This document shows, piece after piece, positions 33,375 through 41,282 of a stretch of DNA of 46,850 bases. Location of the stretch: positions 1 to 46,850 of the forward strand of contig DASYTI010000028.1 of assembly GCA_036002485.1 (NCBI GenBank). The letters run 5' to 3'. Both the position numbers and the translations under genes were made by a program. The first letter of the stretch is position 1; each line of letters begins with the position of its first letter. A model generated the notes under the pieces. The model did not search any database. It saw only the letters and a program-made list of their open reading frames with translations, and was not told the DNA's origin. This DNA is from Candidatus Methylomirabilota bacterium (lineage in GTDB: Bacteria; Methylomirabilota; Methylomirabilia; Rokubacteriales; CSP1-6).

Positions 33375-34150
33375 GAATCGAGAATCGCATCGCCCTGGTG
33401 ACGGGCGCGGCCAAGGGCATGGGCTGGGATATCTGCCTGACCCTGGCGCGCGAAGGCGCGCACCTGGCCCTGGCCGCGCGTGATGTGCCGCCGCTCGAGA
33501 AGCTCAAGGGGGAGGTCGAGGCGCTCGGCCGCCGCGCGCTCGTCATCCCCACGGACGTGACGGACGAGGCGGCCGTGGAACGCATGGTGGCGAGAACGGT
33601 CGAGATCTTCGGTCGCATCGACATCCTGGTCAATGCCGCCGGGGTCACCGGGCCCATCGAGACGCCCGTCCAGGAGATCAAGGCCGAGGATTTTCGCTTC
33701 GTCCTCGAGGCCAATATCCTCGGCACCTTCCTCCCCACCAAGCACGTGCTGCCCACGATGATCGCGCAGAAGTACGGCAAGGTGGTCAATATCAGCGGCA
33801 CCTCGGGATTGCGCGGCTACAAGTACCGGGCCGCTTACTCCTCCTCCAAGTGGGCGCTGCGCGGCTTCACCCGCACGGTCGCCCTCGAAGTCGGGCCGCA
33901 CAATATCAACGTCAACGCCCTCCATCCGGGCATCGTGGCCGGCGACCGCATGGACAAGCTCTGCCGCGAGAAGGCGAAGAAGCGCGGCTGGACGCCCGAG
34001 CAGGTGCATCAAGAATACGTCAACGAGATGGCCCTCCGCCGCGTCACCACCTCCCAGGACATCGCGAGCACGGTCCTCTACCTCGTCTCGGACGACTCGA
34101 AGAACATGACCGGCCAGTCCGTGACCGTGGACGGCGGCTGGGACGTCTGA
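33371..34150 (+). CDS. Short-chain dehydrogenase/reductase (SDR)
   Basis: 259 residues from ATG at 33371, overlapping the HyuB stop. Classical SDR motifs are complete: TGAAKGMG for the cofactor, NAAG at the beta-4 strand, catalytic Ser in NISGTSGL and the YSSSK active-site pair, and a C-terminal NMTGQSVTVDGGWDV. It should oxidise an alcohol or reduce a ketone with NAD(P)H. Coupling to HyuAB places the reaction in the same pathway, perhaps on the ring-opened or hydroxylated product. Two inverted copies of the CCCTCTCCCC repeat follow. Confidence 0.95.
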   Translation: MRIENRIALVTGAAKGMGWDICLTLAREGAHLALAARDVPPLEKLKGEVEALGRRALVIPTDVTDEAAVERMVARTVEIFGRIDILVNAAGVTGPIETPVQEIKAEDFRFVLEANILGTFLPTKHVLPTMIAQKYGKVVNISGTSGLRGYKYRAAYSSSKWALRGFTRTVALEVGPHNINVNALHPGIVAGDRMDKLCREKAKKRGWTPEQVHQEYVNEMALRRVTTSQDIASTVLYLVSDDSKNMTGQSVTVDGGWDV

Positions 34151-34200
34151 TGCTCGTGTCTCTCGGCTGCAGCGGAGAAGACCGCAGCTCTATTCTAGAT

Positions 34201-34236
34201 CCCTCTCCCCCACTGGGGGAGAGGGGAGGGTGAGGG
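34201..34236. repeat. CCCTCTCCCC-type palindromic repeat, copy 2
   Basis: CCCTCTCCCCCA-C-TGGGGGAGAGGG at 34201-34225 is a perfect 12-bp inverted repeat, followed by GAGGGTGAGGGA. It lies after the SDR gene. Copy 3 lies 44 bp on in the opposite direction, so the two together can form a longer hairpin before the next Mo-subunit gene. Confidence 0.9.
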
Positions 34237-34280
34237 AGTCGATTCTCTCGGCGATGAGAGAGCTGCGGGCGAAAAGCACA

Positions 34281-34317
34281 CCCCTCACCCTGGCCCTCTC
34301 CCCTCAAGGGGAGAGGG
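34281..34317. repeat. CCCTCTCCCC-type palindromic repeat, copy 3, inverted
   Basis: CCCCTCACCCTGG leads into CCCTCTCCCCTCAAGGGGAGAGGG. It is the reverse of copy 2. It ends 11 bp before the ATG of the second Mo hydroxylase large subunit, so it occupies the space where a ribosome site would be expected. Confidence 0.9.
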
Positions 34318-34328
34318 ATATTAGTTAA

Positions 34329-36656
34329 ATGGCCTATCGCGTGATCGGCAGGTCCCCGCCTCGAGCGGACGCCTGGGAGAAGGTGCGGGGCCGCCCCATC
34401 TATGCCGGCGATCTCGCGATGGCCGGCATGCTCCACGGCAAGATCGTCCGCAGCCCGTATCCCTCGGCGCGCATCGTCAAGATCGACACCAGCGAAGCCC
34501 GGGCCCTGCCGGGCGTCGTCGCCGTGCTCACTCACGCCGAGGTGCCGCAGAACGCGCTTCGCATGGAATTGCCCGGGCGCATGGCCGAGGCGACGGCGGG
34601 AGCTGTGCTGGCGACCCAGCCGGTGCTGGCCGAGGATCGCGTGCGCTTCCAGGGCGAGCCCGTCGCGGCCATCGCGGCGGAGACTCCGGAGATCGCCGCC
34701 GAGGCCGCCGAGCGGGTTCGGGTCGAGTACGAGCCGCTCCCGGGCGTCTATGATCCGGCGGAAGCGCTGAAGCCCGGCGCCCCCCACGTCCACGAGGGCG
34801 GCAATCTCCTGCGGGCCTGGCATATCCGCAAGGGCGATGCCACGGAGGCCCTCGCGCGCGCGGACGTCATCGTGGAGAAGACCTACCGAACCCCGTTCGT
34901 GGATCACGTGTACCTCGAGACGGAGACGGGGATCGGCTGGATCGACGCCGAGGGCACCCTGGTCCTCCGCGTGAGCACCCAGGTGCTGGAGCATTTCCGC
35001 GACGTGGCCGAAGTCCTGCGGCTGCCCCACGGGAAGGTGCGGCTCGAGGGCGCCTATCTGGGCGGCGGCTTCGGCGGCAAGGAGGACGTGACGGTCGAGT
35101 GCCTGCTCGGCCTCCTCGTGTGGAAGACGCGGCGGCCCGTGCAGCTCGTCTTCTCGAGGGAAGAGAGCTTCATCGGCCACGGCAAGCGTCATCCGTATCT
35201 CCTGCGCTACAAGTCCGGGGCCACGAGGACGGGCGAGCTGGTGGCCATGGAGGTCGAGCTCGTCTCGGACTCGGGCGCCTACGCCGCGCTCTCGCCCTGG
35301 GTGCTCCTGTACAGCCTGGTGACGGCGACGGGGCCGTACCGGGTGCCTCACGTCAAGGTGGACGCCTTCACCGTCTACACCAACAATCCGGTGGCCAGCG
35401 CCTACCGCACCTTCGGGTCCATCCAGACCTGCATCGGCTATGAGGGACAGATGGACGCCCTGGCCGCCGCGCTCTCCATGGATCCGCTCGAGCTCCGCGA
35501 GAAGAACTTCCTGAGGAAGGGCGACAGGATCGCCACGGGGCAGGTGCTCGAGAGCGAGCCCATGCTGGGCGAAACCATGCGGCGCGCCTGGCAGGCCCTG
35601 GGCCCCCCGCGCGAGGGCGACGGGCCCGTTCGCGTGGCCCGAGGCCTCGCCGCCTCGTTCACGCCGTATGGGCGCATGTGCTGGACGCGCGACTCCGCCT
35701 CCGCCTGGGTGGGCATGGAGCTCGACGGCTCCGCCGTGGTCCGCTGCGCCGCCCCCGATGTGGGCGGGGGACAGACCTCCTCCCTCTGCTCGATCACCGC
35801 GGAAGTCCTGGGCCTGCCCGTAGAGCATGTCGCGGCCGTCGGGCGGGACAGCCACTTCACCCCGCGGGCCGGCACGACGACGGCCACGCGCCAGCTCTTC
35901 ATGTCCGGAAACGCGGTGCTCAAGGCCGCGCACGAGGTACGCCGGCATCTTGTGGATCAGGCCGCGGAGATGCTGGAAGCCGCGCGGGAAGACATCGAGC
36001 TCACGGAGGGACGGGCTCTCGTCCGGGGCGCGCCGGATCGCGCCATCGACTTCTCCGCGCTGGTCAAGGCCGCCACGGCGGCGGGGCGCCCCGTCCAGGC
36101 CCTCGACAAGTACGATGCGCCGTCGGCGCCGACGATTGATCCCATTACCGGGCAGGGCAAGCCCTTCAACGACTACACCTTCGGCACTCAGGCCGTCGAG
36201 GTCGAGGTGGACGAGGAGACGGGCCAGACTCGCGTGACGAAGCTGGCCGCCTGCTATGACGTGGGTCAGGCCATCAATCGCCAGAGCGCCGAGGGCCAGA
36301 TCGAAGGCGGCGCCGTGCAGGGCCTGGGCCACGCCCTCCTCGAAGAAGTCGTGCTCGAGGACGGCGTGTCCAAGAACCCTCATCTTCTCGACTACAAGAT
36401 TCCCACCACCCTCGACGCGCCCGAGATCATCACGATCCTGCTCGAGTCGGGACAGGGCCTCGGGCCCTTCGGCGCCAAGGGCATCGGGGAGCCCGCCATG
36501 ACCCCGACGCCGGCCGCGGTGATGAACGCCGTCACGCGCGCCGCCCGCGCCCCCCTGACCCGCTTCCCCCTCACCGCCGAACGCGTCCTCGCGGCTCTCA
36601 AGAGCCAATCAGCTTCGAAAAATCCCTCTCCCCCATCGGGGGAGAGGGCAGGGTGA
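34329..36656 (+). CDS. Molybdopterin-binding large subunit of a second xanthine-dehydrogenase-family enzyme
   Basis: 775 residues from ATG at 34329. Family text: PRADAWEKVRGRPIYAGDLA, LGGGFGGKEDVTVECLLGLL, SAYRTFGSIQTC (AYRGFG-like), PDVGGGQTSSLCSITAEVLG, and the catalytic Glu in AKGIGEPAMTPTP. It is only distantly like the other two Mo subunits here. The last 13 codons (KNPSPPSGERAG, then stop) are read from repeat copy 4, so the repeat supplies the present C-terminus and stop codon. No usual ribosome site is visible because the inverted repeats come right up to the start. The Fe-S and FAD subunits follow. Confidence 0.92.
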   Translation: MAYRVIGRSPPRADAWEKVRGRPIYAGDLAMAGMLHGKIVRSPYPSARIVKIDTSEARALPGVVAVLTHAEVPQNALRMELPGRMAEATAGAVLATQPVLAEDRVRFQGEPVAAIAAETPEIAAEAAERVRVEYEPLPGVYDPAEALKPGAPHVHEGGNLLRAWHIRKGDATEALARADVIVEKTYRTPFVDHVYLETETGIGWIDAEGTLVLRVSTQVLEHFRDVAEVLRLPHGKVRLEGAYLGGGFGGKEDVTVECLLGLLVWKTRRPVQLVFSREESFIGHGKRHPYLLRYKSGATRTGELVAMEVELVSDSGAYAALSPWVLLYSLVTATGPYRVPHVKVDAFTVYTNNPVASAYRTFGSIQTCIGYEGQMDALAAALSMDPLELREKNFLRKGDRIATGQVLESEPMLGETMRRAWQALGPPREGDGPVRVARGLAASFTPYGRMCWTRDSASAWVGMELDGSAVVRCAAPDVGGGQTSSLCSITAEVLGLPVEHVAAVGRDSHFTPRAGTTTATRQLFMSGNAVLKAAHEVRRHLVDQAAEMLEAAREDIELTEGRALVRGAPDRAIDFSALVKAATAAGRPVQALDKYDAPSAPTIDPITGQGKPFNDYTFGTQAVEVEVDEETGQTRVTKLAACYDVGQAINRQSAEGQIEGGAVQGLGHALLEEVVLEDGVSKNPHLLDYKIPTTLDAPEIITILLESGQGLGPFGAKGIGEPAMTPTPAAVMNAVTRAARAPLTRFPLTAERVLAALKSQSASKNPSPPSGERAG

Positions 36657-36660
36657 GGGG
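36624..36660. repeat. CCCTCTCCCC-type palindromic repeat, copy 4, overlapping a gene end
   Basis: CCCTCTCCCCCATCGGGGGAGAGGG at 36624-36648 is followed by CAGGGTGAGGGG. It covers the last codons and the TGA of the second Mo large subunit. A gene ending inside the repeat indicates insertion near the old stop, or recruitment of repeat bases as coding sequence. Confidence 0.9.
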
Positions 36661-36680
36661 GCACAGGCCTACACCATCCC

Positions 36681-37139
36681 ATGCGCCTCGACTTCACCCT
36701 CAACAACCATCCCTGCCGCGCGGAGGCTCCCGCCCACTGGACGGTCCTCGATCTTCTCCGCGATGGCCTCGCCCTCACGGCGACCAAGTATGGCTGTGGC
36801 GAGGGCGTGTGTGGCACCTGCACCGTGCTCCTCGACGGCGAGCCCGTCCGCGCATGCCTCGTTCTCGCCTCCCGGCTCCGCGGGCGGACCCTCCTCACCG
36901 CCGAAGGTCTGGAAGACAATGGCCAGCCTGACCGGCTTCAGAGCGCCTTTGCCCGCGCGGGCGCGGCCCAGTGCGGCTTCTGCACGCCGGGCATGCTGCT
37001 CTCCGCCCGCGCGCTGCTCGCCGCGAATCCCTCGCCCACCGAGCACGACGTGCGCGAGGCCCTCGCCGGCAATCTCTGCCGCTGTACCGGCTACACGAAG
37101 ATCATCGAAGCGGTGCTGGCCGCGGCGGGCGCCCGCTGA
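36681..37139 (+). CDS. [2Fe-2S] small subunit of the second Mo hydroxylase
   Basis: 152 residues from ATG at 36681. Clusters: [20 protein letters not shown] (first) and [12 protein letters not shown] with LCRCTGYT (second). It follows the large subunit by 24 nt and shares one base with the start of the FAD subunit (TGATG). The gene order large-small-medium differs from large-medium-small at 24602-28292, so the two sets are unlikely to be a recent local duplication. Confidence 0.94.
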   Translation: MRLDFTLNNHPCRAEAPAHWTVLDLLRDGLALTATKYGCGEGVCGTCTVLLDGEPVRACLVLASRLRGRTLLTAEGLEDNGQPDRLQSAFARAGAAQCGFCTPGMLLSARALLAANPSPTEHDVREALAGNLCRCTGYTKIIEAVLAAAGAR

Positions 37140-37996
37140 TGCGCCTCCGCCCATTCGCGCTGGTCGAGCCCGAGACGATTCCCGAGGCCGTCGAGATCCT
37201 GGCCGGGCTGGACGGAGAGGCCCGGGTCATCGCCGGCGGCACCGCGCTCGTCCCCACCATGCGCCTCGGTCTCGTGGCGCCGGACCGTCTCGTCTCGCTG
37301 CATCGCATTGCCGGGCTGTCGGACATCCGCGTGGACAAGGGCATGCTCGAGATCGGGGCCATGGCGAGCCTGTCCGCCCTCGTCCGCCACGGCGCCGTCC
37401 GCGAGGGCTGGCCGCTTCTCGCTCGAGCCGCCGCCCGCGTGGCCACTCCCGCCATCCGGAGCAGCGCCACGCTCGGCGGCAATCTCTGTTATGCCGAGGC
37501 CGCGTCTGACCCCGCGCCGGCCCTTCTCTGCCTCGAGGCCCAGGTGCGCGTGGCGGACTCCGTGGGCGAGCGGGTGGTGCCGATCGGCGAGTTCTTCACG
37601 GGATTCTACGAGACGGCGGTCGCCCAGGGGGAGATCCTCACGGCGGTACGCGTGCCGCCCATGCCGCCCGGGGCCCGGGCCGCCTACGTCAAGTTCTGCC
37701 CGCGCTCCGCCGAGGACAAGCCGCTCATCGGCGTGGCCGCCCTCGTGAGGCTCGACGACGCGAAGCGGGTGAGGGAGGTCCGGATCGCTCTGGCCGGGGC
37801 CGCTCCCACTCCGATTCGCGCGCGCCGCGCCGAGGCCGCCCTGTCAGGCGAGGCGTTGACGGAGGCGGCCATTCATGCCGCCGCGGACGCTGCCGCCGCC
37901 GAGGCCGACCCGCTCTCCGACCTCATGGGCTCGGCCGACTATCGTCGGGAGATGATCCGCGTGTGGATCCGCCGCCTGCTCCTCTCCCTCCGCTAG
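37139..37996 (+). CDS. FAD-binding medium subunit of the second Mo hydroxylase
   Basis: 285 residues from ATG at 37139, overlapping the previous stop by one base. FAD motifs: ARVIAGGTALVPTMRLGL and TPAIRSSATLGGNLCYAEAA with SDPAPALLCL. The ending DLMGSADYRREMIRVWIRRL is the usual C-terminus of CoxM/4-hydroxybenzoyl-CoA reductase beta-type subunits. It completes the second three-subunit enzyme. The Tyr/Cys text CYAEAASDPAPAL resembles the 4-HBCR/xanthine dehydrogenase FAD loops more than the first set does. The substrate is unknown. Confidence 0.93.
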   Translation: MRLRPFALVEPETIPEAVEILAGLDGEARVIAGGTALVPTMRLGLVAPDRLVSLHRIAGLSDIRVDKGMLEIGAMASLSALVRHGAVREGWPLLARAAARVATPAIRSSATLGGNLCYAEAASDPAPALLCLEAQVRVADSVGERVVPIGEFFTGFYETAVAQGEILTAVRVPPMPPGARAAYVKFCPRSAEDKPLIGVAALVRLDDAKRVREVRIALAGAAPTPIRARRAEAALSGEALTEAAIHAAADAAAAEADPLSDLMGSADYRREMIRVWIRRLLLSLR

Positions 37997-38105
37997 TCGG
38001 TTCCGCGTTGTCGACTGCCGGCCCCGCTTGACGGGTGGCGCGCTTCTGGGAACAATAGCCGCCACGAAAAGGGGTGACGGATGCCACGCTCGTCCACCTG
38101 TCTCG

Positions 38106-40190
38106 ATGGCCGACGATCAGCCCCGCTGTGAGCTCGCCATGACCGCGGGCGCTCGTCCCCTCGCGCGCGGGGCCCACCTGGTGGGCAGCGTCCCCCTCGC
38201 GAGCGCGGAGGCCGTCTTTCAGACGGTGGCCGCGGAGATCGGTGACCGCCTGCGCCGCATCCCCGACGGCGAGACCGGCCCGCGCTCGGACTGGATCGTC
38301 TGGCAGCTCCCCGTCTTCACCTCCCAGCCGCAGCTCGAGGTGGTCCCTCCAGGCCCGGACAGCTGGCGGCCGCTGCCGCGAGTCCGTCTCGGCGAGGGCG
38401 TCCGGCCCGACAGTGTGGTTTTCGAGGCCCTGGGTTACGCGGAAGCAGCGATCGCCTCGTATCGCCTCTTCGCACGGCTGAAGCGTGACGGGCTCGTGCC
38501 GGTGGCCTGCCGCTTCCAGGTCTGCCTGCCCACTCCGCTGGCTCCCATCAGCGCCTTCGTGGTGCCCGAGCATCAGGGTGTCCTTGAGCGCAGTTACGAG
38601 GAGCGGCTGCTCGCCGAGCTGCAGGTGATCCTCCGGGAGGTACCCCACGACCAGGTCTCCGTACAGTGGGACACCAACTTCGAGTTCGGCATGCTCGAGG
38701 GCGTCTTTCCCGTCTGGTTCGAGGACGTCAAGGGCGGCATTCTCGAGCGCCTGCTGCGGCTCTCCCGGCAGGTGCCGTCGGACGTCGAGCTGGGATATCA
38801 CTTCTGCTACGGCGACGTCCAGCACCGGCACTTCAAGGAGCCCGCCGACGCCGGCAAGCTGGTGGAGGTCGCCAATGCGCTGGCCGCGAGCCTCGGGCGG
38901 CCGCTGAACTGGATCCACATGCCGGTGCCCCGTGACCGGACCGACGAGGCGTACTACGCGCCGCTGAAGGAGCTTCGTCTGCAGCCCGAGACCGAGCTGC
39001 ACCTCGGCCTGGTCCACCACACGGACGGGGCCGAGGGAACGGCCCGCCGCATGGAGGTGGCCGCGCGCTTCGCCTCCGGCTTCGGCATCGCCACCGAGTG
39101 CGGCTGGGGGCGGCGCGCGCCGGCAAGCATTCCCGATCTGCTCCGCATCCATCGAGAGCTGAGCGCGCCCGTGCAGCCGTCGGGCCGGCCGCGCGGGCGC
39201 TTCGCATGGCCGGCCGGGTTCGCGCGCATCCCCGACGAGGACTGGACGCGGCAGCCGGTGGACGTCTTTGGCCTTCGCTACGACACCGTCGAGAACCACG
39301 GCTGGTACCGGAACCTCGACCCGACCGTGGAGGACCTCGCCCGGCATCTGGATGAAGGCCAGCTCCTCATCGACTACTCCGGCGGCACCGGCATTCTCCT
39401 CGACCGCCTGCATCTGCGGATCTTCGATCGCCGGGTGGGGATGCTCATCGTCGACAGCTCGCCCAAGTTCCTGCGGGTGGCCCTGGACAAGTTCAGCGGC
39501 GACGAGCGGGTGGGCTTGCGGCTCCTGCGCTGGCGCAAGGAAGAGAAGCGGCTGGACTTCCTCGACGAGGCGATCGGCCCCGCGCTCACGGCCCGCGGGG
39601 CGGAGGCGATTGCCTCCACCAACGCGATCCATCTCTACACGGACCTACCGGGGACGGTCGCCTCGTGGGCCCGAGTGCTGCGGCCCGGAGGCCGCGTCTT
39701 CGTCCAGTCGGGGAATATTCGGAATCCCCAGGCCCGCCCGAGCGAGTGGATCCTGGACGAGACGGTCTGGGCGATCCACGAGGTCGCCACGGGCCTCGTC
39801 CGCAACGATCCGCGCTACGCCGCCTATCGATCGCTCCTCGACGACGAGGCCCGGATGCAGGCGCACGTGTCGTACCGGGACCGCGTCTTTCTCCCCGTGC
39901 GCCCGCTCGACTACTACGTGGGCTGCCTCGAAGGGGCCGGGTTGGCGGTGGAGGCCGTGACCGCTCGCACCATCGAGACCAGCGTCGAGGACTGGTTCGA
40001 GTTCTTGAGCGCCTACCACGAGGCGGTGTTGGGCTGGGTGGGAGGCTCCGCGAAGGTGGACGGCGCCCCGCCGACCAAGGAGGCCGAGGGCGACCGGCTG
40101 GCCCTGATCCGGCACGCCATGGACACGCTCCTCGGCGGCCGGCCGTCATTCCGGTGCTGCTGGACCTACATCACCTGCGTGAGGCCGTGA
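38106..40190 (+). CDS. Fusion of a MetE-like zinc domain and a class I SAM-dependent methyltransferase
   Basis: 694 residues from ATG at 38106; ATG at 38139 is an alternative and neither has a strong ribosome site. Residues 20-370 resemble the UROD/MetE-like barrel: HLVGSVPLASAEAVFQTVA, RIPDGETGPRSDW, VSVQWDTNFEF, then GYHFCYGD (His232, Cys234) and ATECGWGRR (Cys332). These recall the zinc ligands HxC and C of cobalamin-independent methionine synthase. Residues 400-694 form a Rossmann methyltransferase: QLLIDYSGGTGILLDRL (motif I), MLIVDSSPKFL (motif II) and VLRPGGRVFVQSGN (post-I region). The full frame is uninterrupted. It may join thiol activation to methyl transfer, but the substrate and direction are unknown. 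It is not clearly part of the Mo hydroxylase operon (109-nt gap). Confidence 0.75.
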   Translation: MADDQPRCELAMTAGARPLARGAHLVGSVPLASAEAVFQTVAAEIGDRLRRIPDGETGPRSDWIVWQLPVFTSQPQLEVVPPGPDSWRPLPRVRLGEGVRPDSVVFEALGYAEAAIASYRLFARLKRDGLVPVACRFQVCLPTPLAPISAFVVPEHQGVLERSYEERLLAELQVILREVPHDQVSVQWDTNFEFGMLEGVFPVWFEDVKGGILERLLRLSRQVPSDVELGYHFCYGDVQHRHFKEPADAGKLVEVANALAASLGRPLNWIHMPVPRDRTDEAYYAPLKELRLQPETELHLGLVHHTDGAEGTARRMEVAARFASGFGIATECGWGRRAPASIPDLLRIHRELSAPVQPSGRPRGRFAWPAGFARIPDEDWTRQPVDVFGLRYDTVENHGWYRNLDPTVEDLARHLDEGQLLIDYSGGTGILLDRLHLRIFDRRVGMLIVDSSPKFLRVALDKFSGDERVGLRLLRWRKEEKRLDFLDEAIGPALTARGAEAIASTNAIHLYTDLPGTVASWARVLRPGGRVFVQSGNIRNPQARPSEWILDETVWAIHEVATGLVRNDPRYAAYRSLLDDEARMQAHVSYRDRVFLPVRPLDYYVGCLEGAGLAVEAVTARTIETSVEDWFEFLSAYHEAVLGWVGGSAKVDGAPPTKEAEGDRLALIRHAMDTLLGGRPSFRCCWTYITCVRP

Positions 40191-40539
40191 CTCGGCGGTG
40201 CGGGTCGGCGGGGCCGGACGGCTACTCCGTCACGATTATTGCGGGACGCCGCAGAGAGACGCCATGAACTGAGAATCCCGCTGCCCTGATCGCTCCTGGA
40301 TGACCGAGGTCTTCTGGCTCGCCCTGAAGTTCTTTCCTCCTGAGACACACATCTGTGTGGGTAACGGACTCGCCAAGTTGAGTGATCGGTTTCTCGAACA
40401 GTAAAGCGGCCCTTACCATCCCGGATCTCTCCCTTCGGAAGAACTCCCAGGATCGCTCTGTTCCTGGGCGGCGGCGGCATTCTGGCATCTGCCTTGTAGT
40501 CCGGTTGCTTGTGCGGACGACCATAAGGGAGGAGATCAC
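40191..40539. other. Intergenic region with a small palindrome
   Basis: This 349-bp stretch carries no supported gene. The only clear structure is CACACATCTGTGTG at 40346-40359 (6-bp arms, TC centre), which could be a regulator site or chance. The last 20 bases hold GGGAGGAGATCAC, the ribosome site of the next gene. The base composition is less GC-rich than that of the flanking genes. Confidence 0.5.
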
Positions 40540-41190
40540 GTGAGGAATGAATTCTTCCGGGTGGCGATAGTGCTGGCGGTAACGATGACGCTGAGCAGTA
40601 TTGTTCCGGTGGTCGATTCGTGGGCCTGGAGCAGTGGCAGCGGAAGCAGCGGTGGGAGCGCAGGGAGCGGCAGCGGCGGATCAGGAGGCGGAAGTGGTGG
40701 GACCGGAGGCGCCGGCGGTGGTGGATCAGGGAGCGGCGCTGGGGGCAGCAGTGCCAGCGGCGGAAGCGGTGCTGGAGCAGGCGGCAGCGGGGCAAGCGGA
40801 GGCGGAAGCGGTGCCGCAGCAGGAGGCGGCGCGGGCGGCGGCAGCGGCGCGGGAAGTGCAAACGGCGGCGATAGCGGGGCGGGCGGGGGCAGCTCCGTCG
40901 CGGTAGGCGCAGGGAGCCCTCCGGGAGATGCATGGGTTCGAGAGAACGCGCAGCGCGGCAATTTCTTGGCTTCGGTGGGCGCGTTCTCCTTCAGCCAACC
41001 CGCGCCGGCTTTTCGAATGACGCCGGCCCAGGAGCGGACATGGGACACGTTTCGCGCGTGCGCTCCGAATGGGGCGTTGATCGATCAGCTTCGCGTCGAC
41101 GGCTCGTTTTCCTTTCAAGCGACGCTGCAATCCGACGTGCGTGTGATCAAGTCCTGCATGACTCGGGTCGGATACCGGTTCGACTACTGA
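40540..41190 (+). CDS. Secreted Gly/Ser-rich low-complexity protein
   Basis: 216 residues from GTG at 40540, preceded by GGGAGGAGATCAC. A signal peptide (FFRVAIVLAVTMTLSSIVPV, cut near DSWAW) is followed by about 95 residues made almost only of Gly, Ser and Ala. A small C-terminal domain follows: RTWDTFRACAPNG and VIKSCMTRVGYRFDY. Its two cysteines probably form a disulfide; the CM..GYRFDY ending is seen in small envelope lipoproteins. The Gly/Ser tract may be a flexible surface spacer and is prone to length change by slippage. The function is unknown. Confidence 0.7.
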   Translation: MRNEFFRVAIVLAVTMTLSSIVPVVDSWAWSSGSGSSGGSAGSGSGGSGGGSGGTGGAGGGGSGSGAGGSSASGGSGAGAGGSGASGGGSGAAAGGGAGGGSGAGSANGGDSGAGGGSSVAVGAGSPPGDAWVRENAQRGNFLASVGAFSFSQPAPAFRMTPAQERTWDTFRACAPNGALIDQLRVDGSFSFQATLQSDVRVIKSCMTRVGYRFDY

Positions 41191-41282
41191 GGCACGCCTT
41201 CGTGCTCCATGAGCGCCGCGCGACTCGGCGCTCGTGGAGCTCGGCACACGCGGCTTCCACGCTCTGCCCCGCTCGCGCTTGA

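Noticed and set aside
34044-36608. 854-codon open frame on minus over the second Mo large subunit
   Set aside because: Antisense shadow; it also reads through the repeats at 34201-34317, and no domain is visible.
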